Source: Saccoglossus kowalevskii
Taxonomy: Eukaryota > Hemichordata > Enteropneusta > Harrimaniidae
Assembly: GCF_000003605.2 (NCBI RefSeq)
Contig: NW_003150784.1
Coordinates: 71,991-135,990, forward strand
Direction of reading: 5' to 3'
Length of the DNA stretch: 64,000 nt
The position numbers and the translations under genes are program-made. The first letter of the stretch is position 1, and each line of letters starts with the position of its first letter. Under the pieces are notes generated by a model. It was not told the origin of the DNA. It did no database searches and saw only the letters and a list, made by a program, of their open reading frames with translations. Below are positions 25,820 to 37,780 of this stretch, piece after piece.

Positions 25820-26033
25820 TTAACCTTTTGAACCACCAGTTCCCTCTTTTCATGACAAATTCACAAAATAATTCGGTTTATAGTCTGCACTTCTCTTCAG
25901 ATATTGGGACAAAAAAGCAAAATTTTTGGGGTAAAAACTGAAAATTGATTTAAACTTTGTCCAAAATTAGGGTTCATTTCCAGAAATATCAAAGAATATT
26001 AAAAAAAATGCAGTCTGGTGGTGAAAAGGTTAA
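25820..26033 (+). mobile_element. TTAA-flanked MITE with CC(T)TTTCACCACCAG ends
   Basis: Begins TTAACCTTTTGAACCACCAG and ends CTGGTGGTGAAAAGGTTAA. TTAA is present at both outer edges (25820-25823 and 26030-26033). The interior (GTTCCCTCTTTTCATGACAA, TTTATAGTCTGCACTTC, AATTAGGGTTCATTTCCAG) is shared by at least seven other copies in the window. TTAA targets with C-rich ends are typical of piggyBac; no transposase is encoded. Confidence 0.75.
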
Positions 26034-26953
26034 GATGTAGCTACCGTAACTTTTTTAATTCTCACTAATAGATTGTTAGCTCTGCTTTGAAATTAAGGTG
26101 CTGCTGATAGAGGCATTGAGCCAGATTCACTAATTTATATGACACACATTCAGTGTATTTTACAGTACATTGTACTGTTCTGGGTTAAGATCTTGGCTTG
26201 TTCAAGTGTGACAGTCATTGATGAGTGACTTTGAATCAAGACGAGTTTATGTAGACTGTGTTTGCATGGGTGTATACATTCAAAGTGTTGTTTGTATTCC
26301 GGCTTTTTACGGATGCAACATGAAGCGGAAAATATAGTTACACACTATTTGTCGATGAAACTATCAAGAAGTTATTCATGTTTCACTCCTTTGTTGGAGT
26401 GTTGTTTGTCCTAGTTTCAATGTACACTTGTACTTGACAATGTTAGTACGATCGAGTCACAATCATGTACTTACAAATCTAGAGAAAAATACAGATGCCT
26501 TTGAAGATGAAGCTGTCGATCCCAGGGATTGCACCAGTGAATCATGGGACATCATTGTTTATGTTTTTTACTTTATTAATCTGTCTATTGTTTTTCAGTG
26601 TAGTTTTAATCAAGTAATATTACTATTTGGCTCATCACTATTATTCTGACAGTCGCTAACCTTCCAAAGTGAATGTTTTTTATTCAGCATTTACTAGGAA
26701 AGTACTCTTTCTTAGTTCCAAACAGTACTCATTTACTAGTTTCTTGAGTTCTCAACAATGCCTGTTTACTGTGAAAGTACTGTTTCTTTGTTTCAACCCG
26801 TTTAGCAGTTTCTTGACCAGACTTTCTCACCTCAAATTTTTTTGCATTTTTTTCTATATTATTCAGTATTTCTTAAAATGAAGCCTAATTCAATTTTCAG
26901 TTTGTCAACAATTTTGCTATTTAGGTTTTTCTCCTCACTGTTCAACAATAGTA
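26034..26953. other. AT-rich stretch, no gene recognised
   Basis: Several short T-rich frames around 26428-26881 give Phe/Ser-rich peptides explained by composition. No feature supported. Confidence 0.45.
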
Positions 26954-27056
26954 CATTTTTAAGAAGCAATAACCAGGATTCGAACCAACCATTTTCAGAT
27001 CAAGGAGCAGTGACCATGCTTGATGATTTGAAAATCATCTATTGAATGAGCTAACA
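26954..27056 (-). pseudogene. tRNA-like sequence (decayed tRNA or SINE head)
   Basis: On the minus strand an A-box-like GTTAGCTCATTCAATAGA is followed by a hairpin GATGAT-TTTCAA-ATCATC, like an anticodon arm. Further on is GGTTCGAATCC, a perfect B-box core. The T-arm pairs poorly and the spacing is long, so this is not a functional tRNA by eye. A tRNA-derived SINE or degraded tRNA gene is the best reading; a chance B-box is possible. Confidence 0.35.
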
Positions 27057-27305
27057 GGAGGTTTGTGGTTGAAACATGCACTTCACTGTGATATGTTCAT
27101 CGAACAGGTGTGTTTTATAACAGGTCATTGGCCCATTGTCCTTCAATACAAAAGTTGCATAACAGATGAACACTGTGACAACACACAATCCACAATGAGG
27201 CATGCAAAAAAAGAAAAAAACACCTAAAACTTTTAAGTATAACATTAAAAATAGTTAAAGTACAACAATTCTGATGCTTGCAGCCTATTTGGTGTCTCAG
27301 TTGTT

Positions 27306-27590
27306 CTACACACATCGGAGATTGAAGCCAGCTGCGTCAAGCAAAAGGAGGCTGGTTTTGGCTGAAGACGCCATCGCGCTAACGCTTTTGCGCGCGGGCC
27401 CCTTAGCAGTGTGGACTGGGTCCACGAACACTGTCTGACCTGTCACCACTGGTCCCTCCCTGTAAAGACTGTTCTCCAACACTTTGAGGTCTCTCAGGTA
27501 ATAGTTAATGAAGACATTCTGAGATCTCCAGAACCCTGCTCGGAGAACCTGCTCGAGCGAGGCACCAGACATCAAAGCCAAGGAGCTTCA
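27306..27590 (-). pseudogene. Decayed fragment resembling a DIRS/Ngaro-type tyrosine recombinase C-terminus
   Basis: The minus frame encodes SGASLEQVLRAGFWRSQNVF, soon followed by NYYLRDL. This pattern, a short helix, an (A/G)-x-W-(R/K)-S block and then a tyrosine near YLRD, is what I recognise from the end of tyrosine recombinases of DIRS-like retroelements; the first or second Tyr of YYLRD would be the nucleophile. The frame runs about 91 codons. It has a stop just upstream in frame, and the earlier catalytic Arg/His-x-x-Arg boxes are absent. The DNA is markedly richer in G+C and CpG than its surroundings, as for a younger insertion. No repeats typical of DIRS ends were found. Function is inferred only from this short motif. 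Confidence 0.45.
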
Positions 27591-29158
27591 ATTCTCATAG
27601 CCATACTTAAACTAATGGAGTTGTCTATGTTGCCCCTACATGATCAGAAAATTCTTATTCTGCATTGTATATTGGTAGTTTCATGGAAATCTAAATCATA
27701 GAAATCTATTTGCTCTGTATTTAATCTGAAATAACATTCCTCTAACCTCCATGAAGAGGAAAACTCTTGAAGAGCGTTATCACAAGAAAACTGCAAAGTA
27801 CATTGATTGTATTAACAGACATTTATTTTATAAGATTCATCCTAGTTTTCTTTCAGTAACTAGTTCTACTTCCATCATGTGCTACATATTTCTACATGTT
27901 GCTGTCTAATATAAACAAGGGAAACTTGAATGTTGGTGATACAGTGAATGGCAGAAAGCTGTATCTGTTTATAGATATATTTATAACAATTTGTAAATAT
28001 TGATTATCAGCTTTCAATCAAATTCAAATATTTAATGATTGGCCCAAGAGCAAATTCAACAGCTCACTTATTTAAAATGAAAGGTTTCCTGATTGGATGA
28101 TTTTGAACTAATTAATATTAATTAGAACTTGTTATGATGTCACCTTATCATTTCCGGATATGTCAATTTGAATTGTACCAGTCATTTTTATTTGAAAAAA
28201 TTTATATTGATAACACGTTTATAAAATCCCCAGGTTTATGCCCTTCACTGTATTAGTTTCTCCCATATATTACTGGTAGAAAAATTTGAACATGTTAACA
28301 CATTAAAACAAATGGAAATGCATCTTTTTATGAAATGCTAAAACCTATTTTTAATGCCAGCCATAGTAGTATAATAATACGGGTAATATATAATATTGAC
28401 AATTACTGTGGGTCTTTCCTAAAATTTTGTTGTTAATTTTGAAATATTGGGAGCCTGAAATCTATCTACATGTAAGGATCAGAAAAGTATATAAATGTGT
28501 CTGGTCATCTTTTTTTGTCCAAATTAAAGAAAAAATGAAAGAAAAATTCAATTTTAAGGAAAATCAACTTAAAAGCATGATTTTATGACAATTTTAAAAT
28601 AAAATAAAAAAACAGGCACATGCATAGATTTGGGGAAAGCAATGACCAGAAACTTCTTTTTTTTCCCTCTTGGCCTATGTTAGTGGAATGTGAAAGTGTT
28701 AAAGTTGATACTGTGAACAAACAGGAAGGAGGTGATTAAACCACAATTATGTTAATGTACATTGAATGACTGTGATGTAATGTCGTTACAATTATATATA
28801 GCTACAATTCTATTTCCTGTGTGTGATGGTTATTATTGTTGGGAAGGTGTAAATTCCATAGGAATGGCGTAAAGCAATGATTTCATTACTAGCGTACTCC
28901 AAATAACTGTCTACTTATCATGAATGATTGACTGCCTGCTTTAGTAACAGGCTATAAACCATGTTTATAAAGTATAAAACGAGAAGTTTTATGTTGTCTA
29001 CTTCGTAAATGTGGACGCCTAATCAAAAACTCTACTCTGCATGCTCTGCCCTCAAGTGACTTTTTTCCAGGAATATCCCTATAATATTTACAAAATTAAA
29101 CCCAACATGATGTATTTCAATTTTTCAAGGTCCATAGTCAATATGAAATTTGTCTGTT
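27591..29158. other. AT-rich stretch, no gene recognised
   Basis: No coding or RNA feature supported. Confidence 0.5.
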
Positions 29159-29412
29159 CAACCTTTTCACCACCAGTTGCTTCTTTTTCATCACAAATTG
29201 ACAAAATAGTCAAGTTTATAGTCTGCAGAAAATTGGTACAAAAATAGCAAAATTTGTGACAAACTGAAAATTTACTCAAATTTCGCTGCAGAATTAGGCT
29301 TCATTTTAAAAATATTGAAGAATATAGGAAAATAGAAGTTAAAAATTATCAAACAAATTCTAGAATAATGCATACAAATTTTGGCGGGAAAAAATATGTT
29401 GTTCAAAACCTT
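29159..29412 (+). mobile_element. Degraded copy of the CACCACCAG-end MITE
   Basis: Starts AACCTTTTCACCACCAGTTG, follows the family interior (TTTATAGTCTGCAG, AGCAAAATTTGTG, TTAGGCTTCATTT) and ends near TTGTTCAAAACCTTA. The right end is diverged and a short insertion separates it from the body. Confidence 0.65.
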
Positions 29413-29708
29413 ATGGAGGAGGGGGCTATTTATAGGTTAGTGTTTCCAGTCTGGGCAAATTGTTATTCAAGGTCAAGTCTAGATGTACATTATTTTGTAT
29501 CTTTCAAGATCTTGGTGTTTAGAGCCAGTAGTTATGGGCCAGTGAGTGTATACAGTACAGTACCATGTATGAGATAACCTCTGCCATCAGGCCAAACTCT
29601 ATGGAATGTCTTTGTTTCTTGTCTATTCTCCTGTCATTGCGAGGTGATGATGTATTAGGGGAACTTTGTCTGCCAGAGTCCTTGTCAGTGTTACAACCTG
29701 ATTAATTT

Positions 29709-30345
29709 TTGGAACAAAGTCCGAAAACCGAGACTTACAATTCGGTCTGTGCATCTGTGCGTCTGTCCGGAGTCATATCTCAGAATCCCTTGGACCGATT
29801 CCATTCATTCTTTGCATGTACCTAGTACTTTATGTGAGACATATGCACATGCAGTGATTTAGCGATTCAATTCAAAATGGCCGACTGGCAGCCATCTTGT
29901 TTTTTGAAAATGTTGTATTTTGGACATGCTTTGTCAGTTTTCATTCAAATTTAGTACATCGATCATACATGTTAGGATACATGTCCATGACGATTTATTT
30001 CGCAATTGGATCAAAGATGGTCGACTGGCAGGCATCTTTTTTTTTTTTTTATGTGGTATCTTGGACGTGCTCTGTCAGTTTTCATTCAAATTTGGCACAT
30101 ACATGTACTTTATACATGTTAGGATGCATGTCCATGACAATTTGTTTCAAAATCTGGTCAAGGATGGCCGATTGACAGCCATCTGACTTTTTGGCCTTAC
30201 TACTCTATTTCCACAATTTATGTACCATTTTCATTCGTATTTGGTACATACATCATACATATCAGTGTGTTTCATAATCAGATCAAAGATGGCCGAATAA
30301 CGGCTGTTTTTTTTTTGGCCCATATTACTACTACTCGGAACACGT
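29709..30345. repeat. Tandem array of hairpin-containing units (GATGGCCGACTGGCAGCCATC)
   Basis: Four units, each carrying a short inverted repeat of the form (G/A)ATGGC...GCCAT, near 29876, 30013, 30162 and 30288. Spacers of 126-148 bp share TTTCATTCAAATTTAGTACAT and ACATGTTAGGATACATGTCC. The last hairpin is degraded. The left flank (ACAAAGTCCG, GTCTGTGCATCTGTGCGTCTGTCCGG in pieces) is unique to this element. T-runs after each hairpin vary in length. Non-coding; probably part of a dispersed repeat family. Confidence 0.8.
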
Positions 30346-31133
30346 GTTTTGATGTAAATAGACAATCTGTTGTATACGCCACTTGGAACTCAAGTTTCAA
30401 GAACATGCTCGCGACAACCCCTCCACTTTAATATGACGAGTACAAAGAGAACTTTCAAAAATTTAACAGGGACTGTGTCATTTTCAATGACTTGTCTTTT
30501 TGTAAACTGTGTATATTCTCTATGATCCAGTTGAAAAAATGGTTCCGAAAGCCATACACGCTACCAGTAGTTCAATTACTTGTATAGAAATAAAAACACA
30601 GTTTAACTACAGATGGCTTGCCCTGTATATAAAAGGGCGGGCAGATCATAACATAGGGTGGGTATTTCATTACATAGACCATAAGTATAATATGTGAAAA
30701 TGGACTAATGAGGGCGAGAAGATCACATCATAAGATGGAGAGATGGACTACAAAGGGCAAGGAAAATCAATAATGCATAAGATGAGAAAATTATAGAATA
30801 AGATGGGGAAGGTCATCTAGGTATATAAATTAACCATATATACAAGTTTGATAGTACTCACCTAATTTGAATGTAGAAAAAAAATATGGAATTTACTCAT
30901 AATGACTTTTAAAGAAACAATTTAAACGACTCCAAATTATGTACATACAGAAACAAAAGTTCGTTACACTGTTAATTTAAGTTGAATGAACTGACCCTTA
31001 TACATGTAGCTTATACCGGTAGTCAATATTATTAATATTTTATTTCCAAAAAACTTGATGAGATTAGTTAAATTGCTAAATTAAAATCCCGATCATTGTG
31101 AACTTGTCTTCAGTAAATAATTATAAAATTATT
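30346..31133. other. AT-rich stretch, no gene recognised
   Basis: Short degenerate repeats of ATAAGATGGAGA type at 30700-30820; nothing else. Confidence 0.5.
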
Positions 31134-31342
31134 TTACCTTTTCAATACCAGTTCTATTTTTCATCACAAATTCACAAAATAGTCCCATTCAGAATAATGG
31201 GATAAAAACAGATAAATTTTTAGAGTAAAAACTGAAAATTTACATAATTTTGTCTGTTTGCTCCAAAATTAGGGTTCATTTCCAGAAATATTGAACTATA
31301 TAAAAACAAAGTTGGTTGAGAAAGTCTGGTGATGAAAAGGTA
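31134..31342 (+). mobile_element. Copy of the CACCACCAG-end MITE
   Basis: Begins TTACCTTTTCAATACCAGTT and ends GTCTGGTGATGAAAAGGTA. The interior shares ATCACAAATTCACAAAATAG and TTAGGGTTCATTTCCAGAAA with the other copies. Confidence 0.75.
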
Positions 31343-31784
31343 CTATTTTATAGGTTGAATGTTCTGTAAACATCCATATGTATATTGGAAAGATTAGTTT
31401 TAGAATCTAACATGAAGTCTGATTCACTGTATACATGTTGTTCCCAAGGTTTTGAAAGTAGACTTGACAAGACTTTGTAGTGTCAAGTAGCCTGATAGAC
31501 TACAGGGAATATGAAATAGGATTCCATGCACCAAATATGTGAGGATACTTATAATCAAACCTATGTCAACGCCTGTCCCTATGGTCTGCTACTTAATAGT
31601 TTTATTCAATCACTTCTGGCAGATGTATCTTATAAAGTTACCAAAAATGTTCATTCAGTCAGTAGCAATGACAAAATAAATTAATTAGTTGCATACCAAT
31701 GATAGTTTATCAGTTTATACTGGAATGGCGCCCTCATTGGTTGTTACTTGAGGGTGACTGCACACAGCATGGTCAACAGATTCC

Positions 31785-32222
31785 TTAACCATTTTGAGTG
31801 CCAAAGTCGACTTTTGTCACTATTCACAAAATAGTTCTATATACCATATGTGCATATTAATTAAGGTAATTTGCATATCATTAACACTTTGAGCACCAAA
31901 GTCACCTTTTGTCACTATTCACAAAATAGTTCTATATACCGTATGTGCATATTAATTAGGTAATTTGCATATCGTTAACATTTTGAGCACCAAAGTCAAC
32001 TTCTGTCACCATTCACAAAATAGTTCTATATACCATCTGTGCATATTAATTAGGTAAAAATATTAACCATTTTTGAGTGCCAAAGTACACTTTTGTCACC
32101 TTTCACAGAATAAGGCTGAAGCCAACAGGGATTTTATCCAAAATTAAGAGAATTATAGAAAAACACAAAAATGTTTTACCAAATTTGTTTGTCAGAAAAA
32201 ATGTGGTGCTCGAAAAGTTAAT
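31785..32222. mobile_element. TTAA MITE with a four-fold tandem left end
   Basis: TTAAC(C)A(T/C)TTTTGAG(T/C)(G/A)CC starts at 31785, 31881, 31975 and 32063 (spacings 96, 94 and 88). After the fourth copy comes a single right end, GTGGTGCTCGAAAAGTTAA, ending at 32222. Each repeat carries CACAAAATAGTTCTATATAC and TGTGCATATTAATTA. The first two units also contain ATTTGCAT, the reverse of the POU octamer (31869-31876 and 31963-31970). The ends are related to, but distinct from, the CACCACCAG family. Confidence 0.75.
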
Positions 32223-32984
32223 TGCTGTTAAACATGCAGGGTTAACATAAACTATTAATTTTGGTGATAATTAAGTTTTTTAGGATTTTTCTTGAGCTTT
32301 TGGTTGGTTTACTTGATTTTGCGTTTTTTGGTTCAATGGTGTGTTTGAGCAGGTCGTCTGGTGCATTTGTCTGCACTTTTTAATATTAATATTTTAATAT
32401 TTAATAATGATTTTAATATTTGTTTTGGTGGATTGAACTGAAATGGCTTGTTTGTTATGTTCATTGGCTTTGTCTTGGAATTGAATCTCTGTGCCATACA
32501 TCCAAACTGGATACATACAGGCATTGTACAGAAAAAATTACCAGTGGATTCTGGATGATGATTTGTGTCCTGCAATTTGCAAAAGAATGTGTATCATGAT
32601 GGCCCTATGCCATACTTTAAAGAAGTGTAGTTGCCATGTAGAGTATGATTGAGTTTTGTGTATACTTACTATATAGGTCGTTGCACCGTGACGTTATTTC
32701 TTTACATTTTTGCCAACCAGCACAAGAATATCTGATAACAAATGTCGCTCATCGATCAGCAGTAGCTCACAATCTGCTGTGACAACATTGACTATAAGTT
32801 ATTTTATCTGCCGTAACTTTAATATATGTTAAAGCCATGAGAACAAAGCCACTGTTTTATCTTCTGGTGGAATGATTAGTTTTTGTCAACGAGTCACTGC
32901 ATATTCGCTTGCACATAAAAAACGGTGACTATATATACATTGCATGGGATTGGTATCGAACATGGATGATGCACCTCATTGGTG
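32223..32984. other. AT-rich stretch, no gene recognised
   Basis: An 80-codon minus frame at 32333-32575 has no recognised domain. Nothing else supported. Confidence 0.5.
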
Positions 32985-33183
32985 CTAAATAGTCCTGTGT
33001 ATAGTCTGCACTTTCCTTCCGAGGATTGGAACAAAAATAGCCAAATTTTTTGAGTAAAAACCCATAATTCACTAAAATTTTGTCTGTTGGCTCCAAAATT
33101 AGGGTTCATTTCCAGAAATATTGAATAATATATAAGAAAAAGTGCAGAAAAATTTGGGCGAGAAAGTGTAGTGGTGAAAAGGT
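32985..33183 (+). mobile_element. Copy of the CACCACCAG-end MITE, left end degraded
   Basis: Carries TATAGTCTGCACTTTCCTTC, GTCTGTTGGCTCCAAAATTA and TTCATTTCCAGAAATATTGA, and ends GTAGTGGTGAAAAGGT. The left terminal repeat is not intact. Confidence 0.7.
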
Positions 33184-33479
33184 ATCATAGAACTATATTT
33201 AGTACAATGCTGGTTATTTAACTATTCCGCCCAAGTACATGATGTTTTGAACCTAATGTGTATAACGACATGCATGCATGCTTGCTCTTCTCAAATACAC
33301 GATTTGTTGTCGCAGATTAATGGAGTTCATTCATACAGGTGTTAACTTGTCACGATATAGGTGTTTCCGTTGATTAACCTTTTGATCTTCACATCACAGG
33401 GAGTCTAGTGTCATTAACAGTTCAACTGGAACTACTCTAGTACTTCATCTGTACCACTTCTCCTCAGACCACACATAAA

Positions 33480-33790
33480 CACATCCACTCATGAGTGTGT
33501 TGCTAAGGGGTAGACCATTTATAATCATATGGGGGGGGGGGGGTCCACAGACTACGCACTGCATATAAACATTGCACACATTGCTAAAGGATAGACTATT
33601 TGTAATCGGTTCATTTTGATCGTCCACTGGCTACGTACTGCCTATAAAGCATCCACACATAGATGTGTAAAAGGGTAGTTCATTTATAATCAGGGGGGCA
33701 GTCTACTGACATCGCACTGCATAAAAAACATGGGTACACTACTGAGGGTGGGTCATTTATATTGTTGGAGTGTGCTTCCTCCTCGGTGCA
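33480..33790. repeat. Degenerate tandem array with GGGTAGACCATTTATAATCA core
   Basis: About three units of roughly 100 bp, each with a GGTAGACCATTTATAAT-like core, a G-run, then a GTCCAC...CTACG(C/T)ACTGC segment and AAACAT. One unit holds a long poly-G run near 33531. Related to the array at 33938. Confidence 0.7.
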
Positions 33791-33937
33791 CACTGCATGT
33801 AAACAAACTATAGACTTGTTTATTTTATATATTTGCACAATGTGCTTGTGTTATGTTAATTGTTTTGACCATAAATTACATATTTAGTACATGATTTTGT
33901 GTCAAATAAAATATACTATAATATAAAACTGTAATGC

Positions 33938-34140
33938 ATGAGTTTGTTGCTAAGGGCTAGACCATTTATAATAATCGAGGTACTTCCTCAAATCATGCAC
34001 AGAATAGATAACTACTCACACATGCGTGTCTTGCTGAGGGGCTGGCCATTTATAATAATGGAGGTACTTCCTCAAATCATGCACAGAATAGATAACTACT
34101 CACACATGCGTATCTTGCTGAGGGGCTGGTCATTTATAAT
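33938..34140. repeat. About 86-bp tandem repeat, 2.4 copies
   Basis: Units share TTGCT(A/G)AGGG(G)CTGG(C/T)CATTTATAATAAT, GAGGTACTTCCTCAAATCAT and GCACAGAATAGATAACTACT. The array maintains an 80-codon frame, but the repeated peptide is not a known domain. Confidence 0.88.
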
Positions 34141-34262
34141 AATTTATTTTCAAACCATTCTCATATGGGTTTTTTTCTAAAACCAAAAACAAACTCTTTG
34201 AAAGATCAGAAGAAATGTGTTTGTTTTTTTTGGAAAAATCAAATCTAGCCTCAATTGCTTTA

Positions 34263-34443
34263 TACTGTAAACCGTTTAATTTTCACTGCTTGAAATTTTT
34301 GTAATTTCATGATTTTACAGCATTCATGAAGACCAGTTTTTGCAAAAGTCACAAACAATCCAAGTCTTAGGATGACAGAGAAATTTTCATTGCTACAAAA
34401 TTTTGCAATTCCCATTCATTGTGAATTAAAGTGGTTTTCTGTA
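34263..34443. mobile_element. MITE, TACTGTAAACCGTTTAATTT family
   Basis: Starts TACTGTAAACCGTTTAATTT and ends GAATTAAAGTGGTTTTCTGTA, an imperfect inverted repeat. Interior GATTTTACAGCATTCATGAA matches the copy at 23881 (GATTTTATAGCATTCGTGAA). Confidence 0.7.
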
Positions 34444-34486
34444 TGTGGGAGTAAGAAGTATTACCTCATAATGTCAAGCCTTGGTA

Positions 34487-34690
34487 TACTGTAGAATACT
34501 TTATTTTCGCTTTGAATTTATTTTTGCTGAAGGGATGATTCCATGAAAATAAAAACCAGCGAATATACTTTTTTTTGCTATATTTCACATTGAACTCATC
34601 AAAAATAAGTGAAAATAAATTCCATACGAAATGCCCAAAAAGCCTTTTCAGCGAAAACTTATTCCAGCGAATATAAAGTATTCCACAGTA
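34487..34690. mobile_element. 204-bp MITE, TACTGTAGAATACTTTATTTTCGC ends
   Basis: Ends TACTGTAGAATACTTTAT and ATAAAGTATTCCACAGTA are inverted repeats. The interior contains repeated CAGCGAA(T/A)ATA and GTGAAAATAAATTCCATAC. Nearly identical in length and sequence to 46946-47148. The outer TA suggests a TA target, as in Tc1/mariner-like MITEs (inference). Confidence 0.8.
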
Positions 34691-37282
34691 TGTACTCAAT
34701 TGTGGAATTTCCCTACACTCTTTTAGTCAGAAGTTTAAATGGTCCCCTTGTTATCAAGTTTTATGTTATTATTCACCACTAATCAGAATTATAGTCTCTG
34801 TTTGATCCCATACTAAATTTATCAAAATCGTCTTAAATCTTGATGCAACTGCAAACGATGCTGAGAGAAAAATACCAAAATTAAAAACATTTGGCACTGA
34901 ATATTGGTTGGAAATAATCTACATATTACAGAGAAAACAAGTGGTCAAATTGTTTCCATGGAAACAAAGATTGAGTTTTCTTTGAAACAGAGGATACAAC
35001 TTTTAACTTGAACACGTGGATAGCAGAAAAAAATGGCGTCAACAGACAATGCTGATGTTGACTCTGGTTTGAAAGTAGGAAGAAAATTGCTTTTAATTTT
35101 CAATTCAGTTCAATCTTTAAGAGTGAAAATTTATTAATTTGTATAGTTGTCCATTATATTGCTCTTGCTTGCAATCTCTTCAACTAAAAAAAGTTTATAT
35201 TAGATGCAAACATTTTCCCACTTCAAAAATGCCAACTTGTCATCTTGCCAGACTCTGTACACAGCTGTTCGCATTTCCCCATTCAGACCACACAGCCACA
35301 TCATTTACTGTTCTTTTGATGTAATCCTGATTCAAATGGACTGTGATGGTGTTTTATTTCAAGTTTGGTAATCTCGTTCCTTGGCAAGCAATATTTCAAT
35401 TTGTGTGTTTATAGAGCACTCACTCTTTGTGCTTGAAAGCTTTTTTTTAGAATGACCTTTGTTTTAAGTGTTATCTGTTGACAAGTTGCTTAATAGATAA
35501 GTAATAGTAAGATATCTACAGTGTACCGAAATGTATACTGTGTTCTCACTTGAAGAAAGTTAATCGGGTTGCGTCTGTAATTAAAAAGATAAGGGTCTCA
35601 TAATCATGCGTTCACACATAGCAATGCTTACAAGAGACATAAATATGGCAGCCACTGAATATGGCACACACTAGCAGTGACTCATAGATATGTTTCAGTT
35701 GATCATATATTTCTGTTTTTTGTGTACTTTTTCAATCGAGCAAAAATTGTTTACAATTCTAGGCCATATACATGAAAAAGGTCATAATAATATATATTAT
35801 TATACATCTTTCAGCGTAACGTCATAAGTTACAGCGTACTGTAATTTTGCGGTATTTTACAGGGTATTTTCATCGTACCATATAAGTAAATGCGAATTCC
35901 AAATATTAAACAATTTTAGTACATAAGCATTCTCTAATAGTAAAAACAAATATGGCTGCCACCAGGGTTTGACTGGGCGTTAAACAAAGAAGTTTGCTGA
36001 TTCTGTTGCCTCTGCCATATATAAACTCTTTTATGCCGTTTTATGCTAGCGAATGTATTACATAGTTATGTTGGTGCTGATATCCCTTCTGTATTTGAGT
36101 CCTTTACTTACCAACCTTAAAGTGATGTAAAGGGACAATGAATGTGAACATGATAATAATGATACTATTTTCATCTCAAAATATTATGTTTGTGTTATTA
36201 ACATATGTGTCTATGATTATACCAAGTCATATTTTAATGATAAATAATAAAATGATGATAAATATTGATTTTTAATGAATAATAACAATAAATACAAGTT
36301 TAGTTTATGTTGACTTTTATTAGAGTTGTGTTTCTAATACAGTGAATATGGTAGTCTGTAAATGGGGAGTACTGGTATTATATTTGTCCCCGCCCATCCC
36401 AACTTAATTACTTCCAGTTCATTGGTTCATTCATGTAGTCTTGTATGTCAAACATACATTGTCTATTCAACATTGCTACAAAGTTACCATATAGTAAGGC
36501 AGGAAATAAATGAGTTATTCTGTAGCTGAGAATATCATTGTTTCAGATTTCTATTGAAAATTAATTTTATTTTCATTATTTGCACCAAATTACCCGTAAT
36601 AAAATAAATACACGAAAAGCACCTATCCAAACATCAGACTATTCACTTTCCTTAGCCTCCAGGCATTCTAAAATTATCTCATGCATGTAATGTTTTCATA
36701 TCCGGCACACAAACCAGGTAAAATTAATAGCCTTACTAATGTTTTTCGACATAAACAGTCTAGTGTTGTGTGTGTTCTGTTTTCTTTCATTATAACTCTT
36801 GTTTACAAACAGTCTGATTGAAATGTCAATTTTTGCTGATTGTATCAAATTTGATATAACGCATGACAATCGGAATTGAAGTCTGCTAAGTTCTTTTTGC
36901 TCTACGCTATGACCACAAAAGATTTGCAGATTTTATACCTCTCAATATTCAGTATTTAAATAAGATTTTCTATTACTAAATGCTCTCGGTTACCCAATGC
37001 TACTTTTATGAAGGGTGGTATTTCATGGAGGCTTCGTTACCTTGAATGCCCAAACCTGATAACGCTTTTAAAATGTTTTCATAATTTAATTAGACTCTGG
37101 CTTTTCAAGCAAGTTTGAGCTTTATATTGGATATATTCACATGACTAAAGTTACACATTTACACATTTTACTTAAATATTCTGAATTTGGATCTATGACT
37201 TGGAGTGCATTCATAAAGAAGCAAGAACCAAAAGCATTTATTTATTGAACAAATTATTTTTCTTTGGCATTATGTTACATAA
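34691..37282. other. AT-rich stretch, no gene recognised
   Basis: No coding exon, RNA gene or well-defined repeat identified. Confidence 0.5.
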
Positions 37283-37780
37283 CAGTAATAATAATATCTT
37301 TATTACTAAAACATGATGATACAGTATAGTAATTTAAACACACAACAATGGGGTGACTTTGATATAAGAAGACTGTTCTTCATTTAATTTGGATCTTACT
37401 GGTAAAGTTATTTTTAAAGTATTTTTGAAAACTCACCCCAGTTTATGGGTAGGACATCGTAATGCATTGTGGGACAGTTTGCATCTAATGAGTGTGCAGA
37501 ACCATCATTGGTGGAAATTTAATCGTTCAATTGCATGCAAACTTTCCCATGATTCTTTGCTTGGAATGATCTGTAACACGGTGACGGTGACGATGACCAT
37601 GATATCAGTATGAAAATGTGTCTCAACATATATATAGATCTTTCCTTTTTCTGTCGAATAATGTAATAATAATAATGACTTTATTGAAATCATACCCTGT
37701 TTAGGATCTAGTTAAAATACAATAAAGTTTCCGATACATTAAAAATGGCAAGACAAAATACAAATGAAAACAAAATGAAA
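37283..37780 (-). repeat. Two LINE-3'-end-like fragments with (ATT)n tails
   Basis: At 37283-37310, TAATAATAATATCTTTATTA, and at 37664-37690, AATAATAATAATGACTTTAT. Read on the minus strand each gives AATAAAG(T/A)(C/T)ATTATTATT, the layout of a non-LTR retrotransposon 3' end with a short microsatellite tail. No reverse transcriptase remains, so the call rests on tail structure only. Between them lies a small inverted repeat, GGGACAGTTTGCAT / ATGCAAACTTTCCC (37471 to about 37553). Confidence 0.4.

Noticed and set aside
33531-33543. Poly-G runs here, near 38249 and near 56331 as G-quadruplex regulators
   Set aside because: Single homopolymer runs within degenerate repeats; no evidence beyond composition.
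37441-37480. TGCATTGTGGGA as a ZNF143-type promoter site
   Set aside because: It lies at the edge of a small inverted repeat with no CpG enrichment or donor nearby, so it is more likely repeat-derived.
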